Source: Reticulascus tulasneorum
Taxonomy: Eukaryota > Ascomycota > Sordariomycetes > Glomerellales > Reticulascaceae
DNA length: 64,000 bases
Direction of reading: 5' to 3'
Assembly (NCBI GenBank): GCA_001557505.1
Contig: LSAX01000009.1
Span: 744,001 to 808,000 of the forward strand
Positions 33,022 to 45,055 of the stretch are shown here, in pieces. The notes beneath the pieces are model-generated. The model was given only the letters and a program-made list of their open reading frames with translations, made no database searches and was not told the origin of the DNA. How positions within the stretch are numbered: position 1 is the first letter of the stretch; each line of letters begins with the position of its first letter. Both the position numbers and the translations under genes were made by a program.

Positions 33022-36000
33022 ATGATAGCTAGACACCGTCGCAATATGGTTGCAGGGATCTTGGTTAGCCTCTTGGCTTTCCTGATCACCCCCAGCATTC
33101 AAGCCCCTTCCAAAACCAACGCGAACACTAATACTTCAGCTAACCTGACAATCGGCGCCGAAAAAGAGGCCCAGTCATTTGGCGAGCGGCAAGTGCTACC
33201 GCAACAAGTATTCCAGCTGAATGGTACCTTCAACTCTCCCGACGCATACACTAGTAACATCCTCCCGGCGTTGAATCCCGTACATATTCAAAGTCAGCAA
33301 CTCGGTGCCGAGGTCCTCCAGCCGACGACCAAGCGCTTTGAGAAGTCGTTTCTCGATAGTCTTACTCCGGACCAGCAAGAATCTGCGAAGGCGCTGGCTA
33401 TAAAGCATTACCTTCGTACGGCAAACGAGAGGAACGGCACATCGCCAGCCTTGCACAAGCGAAACCTGGAATATATTGGCCTAGGGCATAATTGTTTCTA
33501 TCCGTTCCAGACATGGAAAAATGCTGGCCCAGAGGGTAAGCTACACTACGTCACTTTCGACACTATGGGCGGGAGTAACTCCGCTGACGCAATGCTCTTT
33601 TCCTTTTAGTATGTGGGCCTGAGACCTTCTTTGACGACTTGGTCGGCATTGTTAAGTGCTGCAATGCTGGCGAGGTCTGCAAGTTCGGTAATTGGTATTA
33701 CTCGGTTTCCGAATGCTACAAACAGGTTCCGAATCCTGTCATAGGTACTCTGCCTTCGGCGCCCAGCGGAAAACTGTGCCCAGGCGGCACCTATCGCTGC
33801 AAGAATGATCGTGGGTTTCCCATTAATACTGCTATTCTGCGTGGCTTCTGAATAACTTTTCTGACCATGAGATTGACGGGTGTAGAGGGATGCTGTGGAG
33901 TTGGATGTATTCCCCCTGGCTTCAACTGCTGCCGTGGTGGCGCCATTGGCTGCGCGCTGGGGTCCTACTGCGGCCTTGACCAGGGCCGCTCAGTCTGTAT
34001 TCCGGACGGCGGTTATTTGTGCAGGGAAGGAACGTAAGTCCTCTATCTGTCTCTTTGCTCCGTTTCATCATCGCTGATTGCTGGGAACAGAAACATGCAA
34101 TGGTGTATGTGGAGCGAGGGATGCTGCGGTGGCAGATGGTAGGTCTCCTCAAATATTGCCCACTGGAACTTGAGGGCTCTGAAACGTAGCGTTCCTAACC
34201 AGAAATCGCAACAGCGTCATGGCTGGTCAGACTTGTTGTCCCAACAAAGTTGTATGTCCGTCGAATTACTACTGTGCGAATGGTGGGCAGTATTGTGTGC
34301 CCAATAACATGCAGTTGTGTCCCGGAAGTACCACGTTGTGTTTATGGGACCAGTGGTGCTGTGGTGGAAAATGGTACGTTTACCACTTAGAAAACACCAC
34401 CCCCAGTCGCGCCTGTTGATCCATGTTGTCTAACGGATGCGACAGCGGCGGCCAGGGGATGAAGTGTTGTCCCGGAGAGGGCGCCATCTGCTGGAACGAC
34501 GAAGTGTGTTGCGGTAATCATTGCTGCCCCTCCGGGTGAGTGGATCGCAACCTTGCCACCCATATTAGACTGGTTTGGAAGTGAATTCTAATTTCAGCAT
34601 GGCATAGATATACCTGCTGTAGTGGTCGTTGCTTCGCAACCAATGGCCCAGGGACCTGCTGCGGCAGTACTGCGTGTCCACCTACACATAAGTGCTGTGG
34701 CGGCCAGTGTATATGGAACGATTGGACATGCTGCAACAATGGGGTTGGATGTCAACCGGGGACCAGATGTTGGTGAGCATAGCTGCACCCCAATACCAAA
34801 TGGAATATGCTGACGACAATATCAGTGGAGGCGGTTGTTGCCCAAACGGTCAGAACTGCGCAAGGAACGGCCAGTGTCTGGACCCGGGAGTGTCCGAATG
34901 GTACGTAGTTCAGTTGGGTGTTACCTGATTATCCCAGACAGATGGACAGAACTGCTGACATCAAAAAAGCAATGACAATCATCGATGCTTCAATAACCAG
35001 TGGTGCTGTGGCGGGACGGTAAGTTCGCATAACCCTTTACACATTTGAAACACTTATGGAGAGACACGTGTAAATAACACTTTCATAGTGCGGCGGCCCT
35101 GGCGCAAATGGCGACTCATGCTGTTGGGACGCAACTAAGAACCAAGAGTACAAATGCAACCCAGGCACTCTCTGCTGCGGATCTGGCTGCTGCAACAATG
35201 GCCAAACCTGTCAACAGGGCCGCTGCTTTGAGGCCGGCCAGACACTCTGGTAGGTCCAACTATATGGATTGGAATTGTTGCTTTGACTTTTGGACTAATC
35301 ATGCTGGGTGTCACTTGCAGCCCTCGCGGCCATGTCTGTGCTGGCGGGCAGTGGTGCTGTGGTTCAACGGTAAGTCTGTGGCTCCGAATATGTTGAGGTC
35401 CAGCGTTAGTTAACAATCGTGTTGCAGTGTGGCGGGCCGGGTGCGAATGGTGACTCTTGTTGCTGGAGCGCCGCTCAGGGAGGCGAGTACAAATGCGCAG
35501 CTGGGTGAGAATCTCCTTCTCTTCCCTATATCAACATACGGTGAGCACCTGGAACTATTACTGAGTTTCATATAGTACGGCATGTTGCGGCAACGGATGC
35601 TGCCCACACGGGCAGGAATGTTCAAACGGTGCGTGCCTGGCTCCTGGGGTGCACAGATGGTAGGTTAGACTGGATCGCCCTTGCTCCCTCCTGATTGGTC
35701 CAACTTTTCTGACCAACTCACTCTTAGTCCTGCTGGACACACCTGCTCCGACAATAAGTGGTGCTGCGGCAATGGTGTACGTATCTCGCCTGTCAAGGTC
35801 TGTTTGTGCTTTACTAAAGCGTCCCGTAGTGTGGTGGGCCAGGAATGACAGGAGAGTCTTGCTGCTGGAGTACAAGTACCAATAGCGAGTATAAGTGCGA
35901 ATCTGGTACAAGCTGCTGCGGAAACGGCTGCTGTCCGAATTCTCGAAAGTGTCGGGACGGCCAATGCCTCCCTGCTGGAGTTGACAAGTGGTAGGTGTTG

Positions 36001-38713
36001 TCCAAGAACGACCAAGACTCATCAGTTCAAGCAAAGCATTGCCTCAGCTAATACCGTAATTTGTTTCCAGCCCCCAGGATGGCCACCTCTGTCTAAACAA
36101 CTCTTGGTGTTGCGGAACGTCGGTGAGAGTCCACCCCTCTTTATTTTGTTCTTTCTTCCCATCTTCGCATCAGCCTAACAAGTTCTTCCTTTCTATCGCA
36201 GTGCGGCGGACCAGGCAATAGTACCGGACAATCCTGCTGTTGGAGTCCGGTTCGCAACATGGAGTACCTTTGTGCCGCTAACACAACGTGCTGCGGTGAT
36301 TCGTGTGCCACGCCGAATGACAACTGCTGCCGGAATACAGCGACCAGCGTTCAATTTCCCTGTGCCAAAGATCGCACATGCTGCGGAGGTAAGCTTATTG
36401 GAATTAGATGTCTCAACGTCACCAACATATTTAACAATAACTTGTGCTTAGCCAATTGCTGTCCTGCCAACCAGAAGTGTTGTTCAACTAATCCGGGCTC
36501 TTGCTGCACCCAGCCAGCTATTAACCTAGGTATCGCTCCTTGGGTCTATCGAGGCTGCTATCTTGATGGAACTCCACGGATAGTAGACCACCAGGTTAAT
36601 GATTATGGCGGCATGACAATATCTAAGTGCTTAACACAGCATGCAGTAGGATACCGGTATGCTGGGGTTGAGTACGGAGGGTAAGCCACATCCTCTTTTA
36701 CATCCGGCCTGGACTTGGTCGATCAAGGTCAGTGGATTGCTAACACAAATCAAAGAGAATGTTTCTTCGGCAACACGCTCCCCCCCGACGCCAAAGACGT
36801 TGTTTCTGGTTGTGACGTGACTTGTCCTGGTAACTCGTCAGAAGCATGCGGTGGTGGACTCCGACTCTCGTTCTATGAGAACCTCGCCTATACGCCTCCG
36901 GCTGCCCTAGTTCCAAGCACGCCACCATGGACTTTGCGCGGATGCTATACTGATGAGTTGGATATTCCAGTATTGGAGTTTGTTTCAAACGACTACGTGG
37001 GTATGACGGTCCAGATGTGCTGGCAGCTCGCTGCCGGATATCGTTATGCCGCTGTCGAGTTCTACGGTATGTACAACCTTCTCTACCCAACCGCTTGCAG
37101 TTATCAAGGAATCCAAACTGATCTTCGTGCTCGCTTCTATGCGAGTACGCAGGAGAGTGTCTCTACGGCAACGTGCTGTTTGGTGGACCCCAGCAAGCCA
37201 CCGGTTGTGATACGCCGTGTGCAGGGAATCGACTGCAGCTCTGCGGTGGCGGCAATCGAATCGTTTTGTACGAGAATACGCTCATGCCCCCGCTTCAAGA
37301 GAACCCGGGTATTGCACCATTTGTCACCCGCGGATGCCGCACTGCCCAGATACAAATTCTCGCTGAAAGTTCTGGCTATTCGAACTTGATGTCTGTGGCT
37401 GCTTGCATACAGTTAGGTAGGATTTATCGTTATGTCGCGTTGAAGAACTCTGGGTAAGCTCGAACAAACGACCCATGAAATCTAAAGAATGAACGAAAGA
37501 TGATTGCTGACCCTGGTTTATTCGTTGCTACTAATAGCGAATGTTACTATGGAAATACACTCTCTGGTGCAACTGAAACTACAGGTTGCAACATGGGCTG
37601 CGCTGGAAAAACATCCGAGTTGTGTGGTGGCACCAACGTTGCCAATCTATACGAGAACACTGCCTTCGTTGCTCCAAGCCCAATTCAAGTTCCGTCCTCA
37701 AACGGCTTCCGCCTCGTGGGTTGCTATTTTGATGCGGCTACCAACCGCACTCTGCGCGGCGGCGTACTCCAAGACTGGCAGGGAATGACTGTGGATAAAT
37801 GCACTCAGAAGGCAAGACAATATCGCTATGCTGGCGTCGAGTTTTATGGGTCAGCTTTCACTCTTCTTCAGCTAGTTGGAAAATTCGTGAGGGGACTAAC
37901 CTTTCTAACACTCTTCTAGTGAATGCTACTATGGAAACTTGAACTTTGGCGAAGTTGCTGGGACAGGGTGTAACACGCCGTGTGCAGGCAATGCAAATCA
38001 AATCTGTGGTGGTGAAAACCGTATCCTCGTGTATGAGGACTTGGATTGGTACAACCCTACGCGGCAACAGATGGCCACTGACCTGCGTCAACTTGCCGTT
38101 CTGATGAACGAGCTTAAGACTAAGATTGCTGCTTGGGTTGCCGCGGTTGAAGCCGACATGGCGTCAAACCAGAAGAGAGATCCAGAATCAGAAGAAGTGA
38201 TCGGAGTAAGAAGGACGAGCATGGATATCGCCGCTACTCACGCAGGTAAACCAATGGCACGGGTAGAAATATTATTTGTCCGGCTTGCTAATATTGATGT
38301 CCTCGTCTAGACGGTCTTCGTCGACGATCCATTCAAAGCACTCAGAATGCGCGGACTGCGGGAACGGTAAGGCAACGTCATATCCTTTTACATGTGGAGA
38401 AGAACCTTGCAAGAGCTAAAACGACTGTCTAGATCACTCCGCAAGAATTCGAGATGGCTGATGTTACTCGTGAGTGGCGCCCTCTCCGTGTTTGAACAGG
38501 AGTCTCGCTGGAGATAAATGACCAACCAAACTAATGCACTGACAATGTACAGACACAGAAGCCGGGGTCGTTGTGTTCGGAGCGACAAATCCTGCAGCCC
38601 CGGCCGCTGGTGCACTGGCTGTGCAACATGGGAACTCCTTGGTGAGACCAAACTACCGTGACCCCCTTCCCAGTTCCTTTACAGAGATCTTTCTTAGATC
38701 TCATATATTTTGA
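33022..38713 (+). CDS. Secreted Cys-rich repeat protein with four WSC domains
   Basis: A 25-exon model keeps phase at every junction: 33022..33535, 33610..33810, 33886..34033, 34091..34138, 34215..34373, 34446..34535, 34608..34772, 34826..34900, 34970..35018, 35089..35249, 35321..35369, 35428..35504, 35576..35659, 35728..35776, 35830..35990, 36071..36122, 36202..36388, 36452..36680, 36756..37066, 37153..37453, 37538..37849, 37920..38245, 38311..38366, 38433..38469, 38553..38713; 1333 residues. It begins with a signal peptide (or signal anchor) and a 150-residue pro-like region. A long array of C-C-G-type small modules follows. Its best-preserved part is four repeats starting C-G-G-P-G with S-C-C-W inside. 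Next come four WSC domains, each with E-C-x-x-G-N and C-G-G. WSC domains bind cell-wall glycans; the Cys modules look like small disulfide folds. The last two exons are less certain. Confidence 0.82.
34970..36388 (+). repeat. Tandem duplicated exon module in the Cys-rich gene
   Basis: Short exons of 49-52 nt (34970, 35321, 35728, 36071) alternate with longer exons (161 nt at 35089; 77+84=161 nt at 35428 and 35576; 161 nt at 35830; 187 nt at 36202). Each short exon ends in phase 0 after W-C-C-G. Each of the first three long units ends in phase 2 at a Trp codon. The period is about 70 residues. One copy has an extra intron. Confidence 0.85.
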
Positions 38714-38888
38714 ATGTGGCCACTTGCTTACGATAAACCCTTCACCTGTGTTAGATGTCACTAATTGGATTCCTGGGTGCAATTCTCACTGGCCCACCCA
38801 GCCTAGGTCTTAGTCAGTATTTCCTCCCGAAACACTGTTCCCTGAGCACGTTTCCGTTGTTTTCATTGGAGCCTGAAAATATTGATTC

Positions 38889-40240
38889 ATGCGACCAACA
38901 GTACTTGATATCTTGGATATTGCCGATGTGTTTTGGCCCCTTGAGCCCGTCGATACGGATCCTCCGCCAAATCCGCCACCCGACGAGCCTCCTGGTCTCC
39001 GCCTTCTCGCCTTTGGTAAGTATTTCTTTGACCGTTTTAGAATTTTAAATTCTGCACTTATCTTATGACGAATCATCCGGGAAAGTGGCTCTAACGGTGT
39101 TTATAAACAGACGGTGAAGATGTACGTGCCATTAGCGAAGTTATCATCCTCGGCCAACTTATGGATGGTCTTGGCGGCGATCCATGGGAGCATTTTGATA
39201 TGATGATGGGCACCGGCCTCGGAGCGTAAGCATATTGAACGTATTTCTTGTGTGGGACGTGCGACTAAGATCCGTCGTTTGATTTAGCGTGTTCGCCATC
39301 CTCTTCGGCCGACTTCAGCTCCCAGTCAACACTGTGATAGCTGCGATCAGCACACTTAGCATAGTAGACGTCTATGCCGAATTTGATGAGCGCATTTTCA
39401 TGGGACGGTCTCCTCCTATCAACAACCTGCGGGCGTTCGCCTTTGCGAACCGGCTTCTCAGCCACTTCGGCGCCACGACGTTCATGCTAGCGGGGGGGGG
39501 ACCATGCAAAGTGTGAGTTTCAATCCTGGGGATTGGCATAAACCACCCTTTTCAAACAGTTAGTTTCGAAAGTCTTGTTCTAACGCTCGTACTATTCATC
39601 CAGCGTCGTGCTTATGTCAGAGGAACCAGAGACCGCCGAGGCGTTACACTGGCGATCGTATGTCCCTGCCCCGTCCGCCGCCCTGGCCTATCCGGACCTA
39701 GGCCCCATATCTCTGCTGGATGCCATAACCGGTGCATTGATCTACGACCCCTTCTATCACCCCTGGGCCATCTCAAGGGGGGGTGTGCTCAGCTTCCACT
39801 ACGGTGCCATGAACGGCCGCAATAACCCAATCACCGACCTACGGATAGAAGCCGCCTGGGAATACAACAACCAATGGCTCGCCGTGCTTATCAGTTTGGG
39901 CTCTGGTTTTCGTGTTTTAAATGACAGGACAATGACTCCCGAGGAAACTGAACGCGCGAGGTTGGTCGCCACGGAGTTAGCACACCAGAAAGCGGCGAGT
40001 TCGTTCGCACAGCAAGGAAGGTCTAGCGCTTACATCCGCCTCAATGTCGCCCAAGGCCTCTCCGACATTGCGGATCTTCCGACAACTTCGATCCTTGAGC
40101 TGTCGAGTATAGTGACATACACCTTGAGCTACGCCAGGGACGGTGATGTTCAGGTTCTCATGGATCTTGCAATCGACGCTCTGCAGAATCGCCCACAGCA
40201 GGCCTTGATTGGATCGTCTAATTGGTGGCGAAATATATGA
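38889..40240 (+). CDS. Patatin-fold protein lacking catalytic Ser and Asp
   Basis: Exons 38889..39015, 39111..39225, 39288..39512 and 39604..40240 keep phase and give 367 residues. After a Pro-rich leader, L-R-L-L-A-F-D-G-E-D-V-R aligns with the patatin oxyanion motif (usually D-G-G-G-V-R-G). F-D-M-M-M-G-T-G-L-G-A at about 73-81 takes the place of the G-T-S-T-G-G nucleophile elbow, with Gly 78 where Ser is expected. Y-G-A-M-N-G-R-N-N-P-I at about 222 takes the place of D-G-A/G with N-N-P, with Tyr where the catalytic Asp is expected. Thus the fold is retained but both dyad residues and the Gly-rich loop are changed. It is unlikely to be a lipase; a binding or regulatory role is possible. The gene starts 175 bases after the stop of the WSC gene. 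Confidence 0.75.
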
Positions 40241-40908
40241 GAAGTCAGATAGGAACGAGATGAAAAGTTTGCAGTGATAATAGCCGCCGGAGTTGGAAAC
40301 ATGTGCGCGTTGCCTCAGACGACAAGGCCTTTCGATTTGGCAGAACTAATTTCTTTGGTAATTTGACACGTACTGTTTCAGTCTTAAGAAATTGGAGAGC
40401 TAACTACCATATTTATATTCTCAATTTGGAGTTATTTGATCCGCAGGGCCCTGGAAGTTAAAGCCGCTCTACTCCAGAAACAAAGACAAGAACTGACAGC
40501 AAAAACATCATGTTGTTGGCCCGCCTAACTATTGCGACAAGCCAATGGATTTGTGCTTCTTGTATGCAGCCCAGAGGGTTTCTCTGCAGCTTATCTTTTA
40601 TTTCGCAATGTGGAAGTTGTTACAGGACAATATGTCAAGATCCTTAGTCCATCTACCGGCTTCTAAACACGTTGTAACTGTTGTGCGTTCCTAGCTCATC
40701 CAGCTCACACCATGCAAGTCCATCTCCGGTCTCCAGGCCGGCTGAGTATCGTCTCATTGTTCCTTTGCAAAACAAACTGTCGCAATGCCGGTTCTCGGGA
40801 GAAGACTTCGGTGATGTAGAGATATGGTATATATGGGGATGCTACAATGATTTGGATACTGAAATAGTCATATTCTACTTGGATTTATTGAGGCTGGAGT
40901 TTAACTAG
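40241..40908. other. Intergenic between convergent genes
   Basis: About 670 bases. A 75-codon open frame at 40681-40908 (+) has no recognisable features. Confidence 0.45.
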
Positions 40909-43018
40909 CTAGCTGCCAATCCTCGTGATATCCTCCTGTAAATTACGCTTCTCTGAGTTCAAATAGCTCCTATTACTCTCCAATAATCTCATTCCAGTGC
41001 CGTCAGATATAGGAGATGCACCAGTCAGCCACACAGCGGTCCCGGGCTGGCCATTCTCCCTAGCCAATCGAACTCTGAACTCGCTAACTGCTTTCCCCCT
41101 GACGTCAAGTTCATGAACCGGTCCAAGGGACCTTCGTGTGAGAGGATCAAGTGCACACATGGTTGCTATGGAAGAATCCTTCAAATCTGGAATCCCCGAC
41201 GCTCTAGAGGCCTGTATAATCCAGCCTAGAACAATCGCAGTGAGCAAGACTTGACAGGCCAAAAAGACCATCCATGCCCACCGGACTTTGATGATAAGTT
41301 GTGGAGTGTATGTGATTCCATTGACAATGCCGTTGCTTCCCACTTGTGTTAGCCCAGTTTCGCGTAATCTGTATTCAATCTCGTTAGCGATCCTGCATAA
41401 CATGGCTGCCAGGATTAGGGGTATTAGCATGGGATTTTAGACGTACGTGTTCGTAAGTTTGATGGCAATGTTGTCCACCATTCGGCCAATGTTTTGAAGA
41501 CGAACTTCGGGGTCCGAGACACGATTGTGCCCATTTTCTCCATAAATTGCGATGCTCATAGGCAAAGCCAGGTCCCCTCGAACCAAGTAACCTTGTAACT
41601 TCTCATTCAGGATCGTCAATCCGGAGGACGTTCCCAAGACAACGGAAGAAGTACCAATTCCAGTGCAAGCGTCAATGCGATAGGTGTAGTTCTCCCCGGA
41701 CAGTGCGCTCGGTGGCCGTAGTATCATCGACTGGGACAGGATATCTGTGGGGCAGAAAGAGTCTGTAGCGGTAAAATTTATCATGGAAGGATTCCAAAGC
41801 AGGTTCAGAGACCGGACAGATGAGGAAACAATGTCGGAGACTTGCTCAACTTCGTGAGTGGAGGAAATGCCGCCTGCAACAGTTGTGTTGAACGACTTGG
41901 TGCAGTAATAGAAAGTGAAAGCCATGTATTGAAAGCGTGTTACGTCAATCGGGCCAGACTTGATGTTTATAGCGTCCGAGAACCCAAAGAAAAACTCGCC
42001 GAGTGCGAGCTTGGTGATTTTCTCGTCAAATTGACCAGATGGCATGGCAAACGGTAGAACGAGACTGTGATAGAGTGGCAGGTTGGGTAGCGTCGCGTTT
42101 AACGTCGTGGATGGGTCATAATAAGGGGCGAATGTTGCCAAAGTGGCTTGTTCGAGTTGCAAACGTAACGCTGGATCCGACACATTGACCAATTTGCTGC
42201 AAACTCCGAGAGACCCATATATATCCCAGTGGCAGTCCCCAGAAGAACATACTGGGCTTGAATGAGATACATTTCGTAGAGGGCCTAGATAGGCAGCGCC
42301 TATGACTGCGGCTCTGACAGAATACAAGTCGTCGTATTCGGGTCGTATGTTGCCGACCACTGTCCTCGAAAGAGTGGTGCTCCTCAAAATGGTCGCAGTG
42401 CCACTACTACTTGGCTGTAGAATGGCTCTGTAAAAGAGGACCTGCTGTGTGACTGGGGCAGTGAGGATTGCGGTCATCATCACTAGAGCTGCCAGCTGCG
42501 TCGCAACTCGTCTCCGTATACCAGGCCCCCTCAGCCTCCAGAGTAGCTTGAAGCTTCCCCAACCTCCTCGGCATGCATCGTCATAGGCTTGGAAGTTCGC
42601 CAAAGGCCGATCATGGTCAGAGAACCATAGCCACTTGAGCTGACTTAGAACCTTCCCAGCCGGCATCGTGAACGCAAACTGGGCAAAAGTGACGAGAAAT
42701 TGAAGGATCGCATTGAGCGTCAGTGAAGCTGGCAGATACGGCTGTGGTTTCTCATCGTACCACCAAAGTAAGACGAAAATAGCTAATGGCCAGACAATTG
42801 TTAGCACTTTAATCCCCGAACCAGATCGGCATACCTAGTATGCAAAAATTGTTACCTAGCACAAGACACACGCTCGTGATAAAAGACAGGATTTCTGGCA
42901 TCCAACCGAATCTCCGACTGCATGTTACTGAACGAGGGGCATCGCGGGTGGAAGGACTGGGGATTGTTGAAGAGAAGGACCTGAAAGTCTTGATTGTCTC
43001 AAAGCCAATGGGCCTCAT
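40909..43018 (-). CDS. DUF3176 multi-pass membrane protein
   Basis: Exons 43018..42856, 42782..41447 and 41368..40909 keep phase and give 652 residues. The DUF3176 region is clear: W-M-P-E-I-L-S, then (across intron 1) L-A-I-F-V-L-L-W-W-Y-D-E-K-P-Q-P, S-L-T-L-N-A-I, S-Q-L-K-W-L-W-F, and R-G-G-W-G-S-F-K-L-L. Membrane segments lie at about residues 47-68, 80-100 and 140-160, and near the C-terminus (W-A-W-M-V-F-L-A-C-Q-V-L-L-T-A-I). A large, glycosylation-rich region with paired Cys lies between. The ATG at 43018 was chosen because it gives a usual short N-terminus; an in-frame ATG at 43210 is possible. Function unknown in the family. Confidence 0.85.
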
Positions 43019-44206
43019 GATGAAGGATTCGAAAGGATTATCTGGGGAGGGTTCTCTTATCTCTAAATACAAGTAGTATGTACTTGCTGTGCTCAAGCTG
43101 CTTTCGCATCTCAAGTGCCGTTGAAGAGACTGTTTTTGAGTTTGGCGCGCGATGAGTTTCCAGGTTATAGAGGCATTATGAAGAGCCCTGTCAGGTATGT
43201 CCAACGACACCCACGGTTACACAAGTTGGGGTATGTTTGACCGGCCCGGGGAGCTGAATTTTGCGGGCGAATGCGCGACAGAGGCACAGATTATTAACAA
43301 TATGGCATATTCATGCGGCGCCGTCGAGAATGCAGGTGTTATCAGGAACCAAAGGATTTCGGCTAAAACAATACCGCGTTACTGCACTCAGATCGATGCC
43401 TAAAGCAGCCGGAAACCAATCAGCTGGGGGACAATGGCCCAACAGATTGCGGCTGGCGACAATTCCAATCATCATACAGTTAGTCATGGGGATATACTGC
43501 CTGTCTTCGGCGCCACAATGCGCTGCCGTGTGCGGCCAACAAGCTGGAAGCTTATCGCAATGCCTGCCTAGAAAGATGTGGCAAAACTTGTTCCACACAG
43601 TGGAAAATACCGACGTTGCCCGTAGCCATGTGCGGCGATGAGGAATAGGAATGCCGAACTGGTGACATGGGTACCCTTTACAGGTACCTTAGCTATTGTC
43701 GGTAGGTCACTGGTAGAACGTGAATTCCTCAGGCACGGGGGGCGGGTAGAATTTGAATTCGGGCATCCATGTTGTTTCCGAAGCCCGAGCTGATGCTAAC
43801 TCGGTTCACAAATCGACGGAGCAGTTACTTCAATATTGGTCGCGAATGACCTGACATTTTGGCATAAGCCTGGTCTGTTGCCTTCTGTGAATCGTGATAC
43901 ATGCATCGAAAAACGGCACGCAAGCATCCAATGACGCACGACGAGATCGGGAGTGACGTCCATTTTAAGGTGTTTTAGTGGATGGCGACGCGACTCCCCA
44001 GGGTCAACCCTAGCCAGCCCCACGATCTTACTTTAAGCAGCTAAGCTGGTTTTACAATCTCCACTCGTGCAGCCTCACGGCAATTATCCCCGTCCAGTTG
44101 TTCGCCGAGATTCCGTCCTCTAACTACACCTAATCAAGTTCGTGAGGAGACGCAGCACCTGAGTTTTGCCACAAGAAGCTGACGTGCCTCTAGCCTACTC
44201 AAGAAA
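43019..44206. other. Divergent intergenic region
   Basis: About 1.2 kb. Overlapping frames at 43261-43641 (+) and 43311-43598 (-) contain several Cys codons but no signal peptide or known fold. Confidence 0.45.
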
Positions 44207-45055
44207 ATGTCTTCGCCAAGCGCCAAACGCCAGAAGTCTGCTAAGGACGTGCCTTATGAACTTCTCTATTGGCCCGGCTTTCCAGGGCGAGGGGAACACG
44301 TGCGTCTCGCCCTCGAAGAAGCTGGGGCAGAATACATCGACCATGCGTTGCAGAAGAGTGGCGCCCAAGACGTACTGGCCCAGATCGACCCCAAGAACTC
44401 TGGCGATGAGCTGAATCCTCCCACTTGTGCACCGCCGATTCTGAAGCATGGTGACTTGTTCATCAATCAGACACCAAACATCCTGCTCTACCTTGGGCAG
44501 CATCTCGGCCTTGCCCCAAAGAATGGCGAGGACAGCGATGGCATGTATCATGTCAACCAGCTGGTATTGACAGCCTTGGATGGCCTGAGCAACGAAGCAC
44601 ATGACACGCATCATCCTGTGTCGACTCGTCTGTATTACGAAGACCAAAAAGAGGAAAGCAAGCGTAAGGCAGGAGAGTACATTGCCCACCGACTGCCCAA
44701 GTTCATTGGGTACTTTGAAAGAGTCTTGAGCGGGAAGGCGAGCGGCGAGGGTCCTTGGCTGTACGGTGGACAGCTGACATATGCCGACCTAGTCCTCTTC
44801 CAGGCAAGCTTCTGACCTTGTCCCGATGTCTTCTGAGCCCCGTGCTAACTTTCATTGCAGTGCCTTGATGGTGTCAAATTTGCTTTTCCCAAAGCTTTGA
44901 CTCGCATGGAAAAGAGTGAAGACTATGTATCGGTCTTCAAGCTTTACCACGCTGTTCAAGAACGTCCAAATATCAAGGAATACTTGGCGAGTGAAAGAAG
45001 ACAAAAGTATTCTAGTGGGATCTACCGTCACTATCCGGAACTCGATGAAGATTAG
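44207..45055 (+). CDS. Glutathione S-transferase-like protein
   Basis: Exons 44207..44803 and 44861..45055 give 263 residues. The N-terminal thioredoxin-like half has Y-E-L-L-Y-W-P-G-F-P-G-R-G-E-H-V-R-L-A-L-E (Tyr/Arg region as in sigma/pi-like GSTs), a cis-Pro segment (C-A-P-P-I-L-K) and an I-N-Q-T-P-N-I-L-L-Y-L region. The C-terminal helical half ends with L-T-Y-A-D-L-V-L-F-Q and continues through the intron. The intron uses a GC donor (CAG|GCAAGC) and a TTGCAG acceptor. This keeps phase and joins helices naturally; reading through would stop two codons later. Likely cytosolic, conjugating or binding glutathione. Confidence 0.87.

Noticed and set aside
38642..38754. One fused gene joining the WSC protein to the patatin-like protein
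   Set aside because: The splice is phase-compatible, but an ATG at 38889 gives a clean separate start for the patatin-like protein and the next donor in the fused model (GTCAGT at 38813) is weak. Kept as a finding, not as the gene model.
39491..39500. Run of G bases in the patatin-like gene as a possible frameshift
   Set aside because: The reading frame and phase remain intact through the run (L-A-G-G-G-P), so no lesion is needed.
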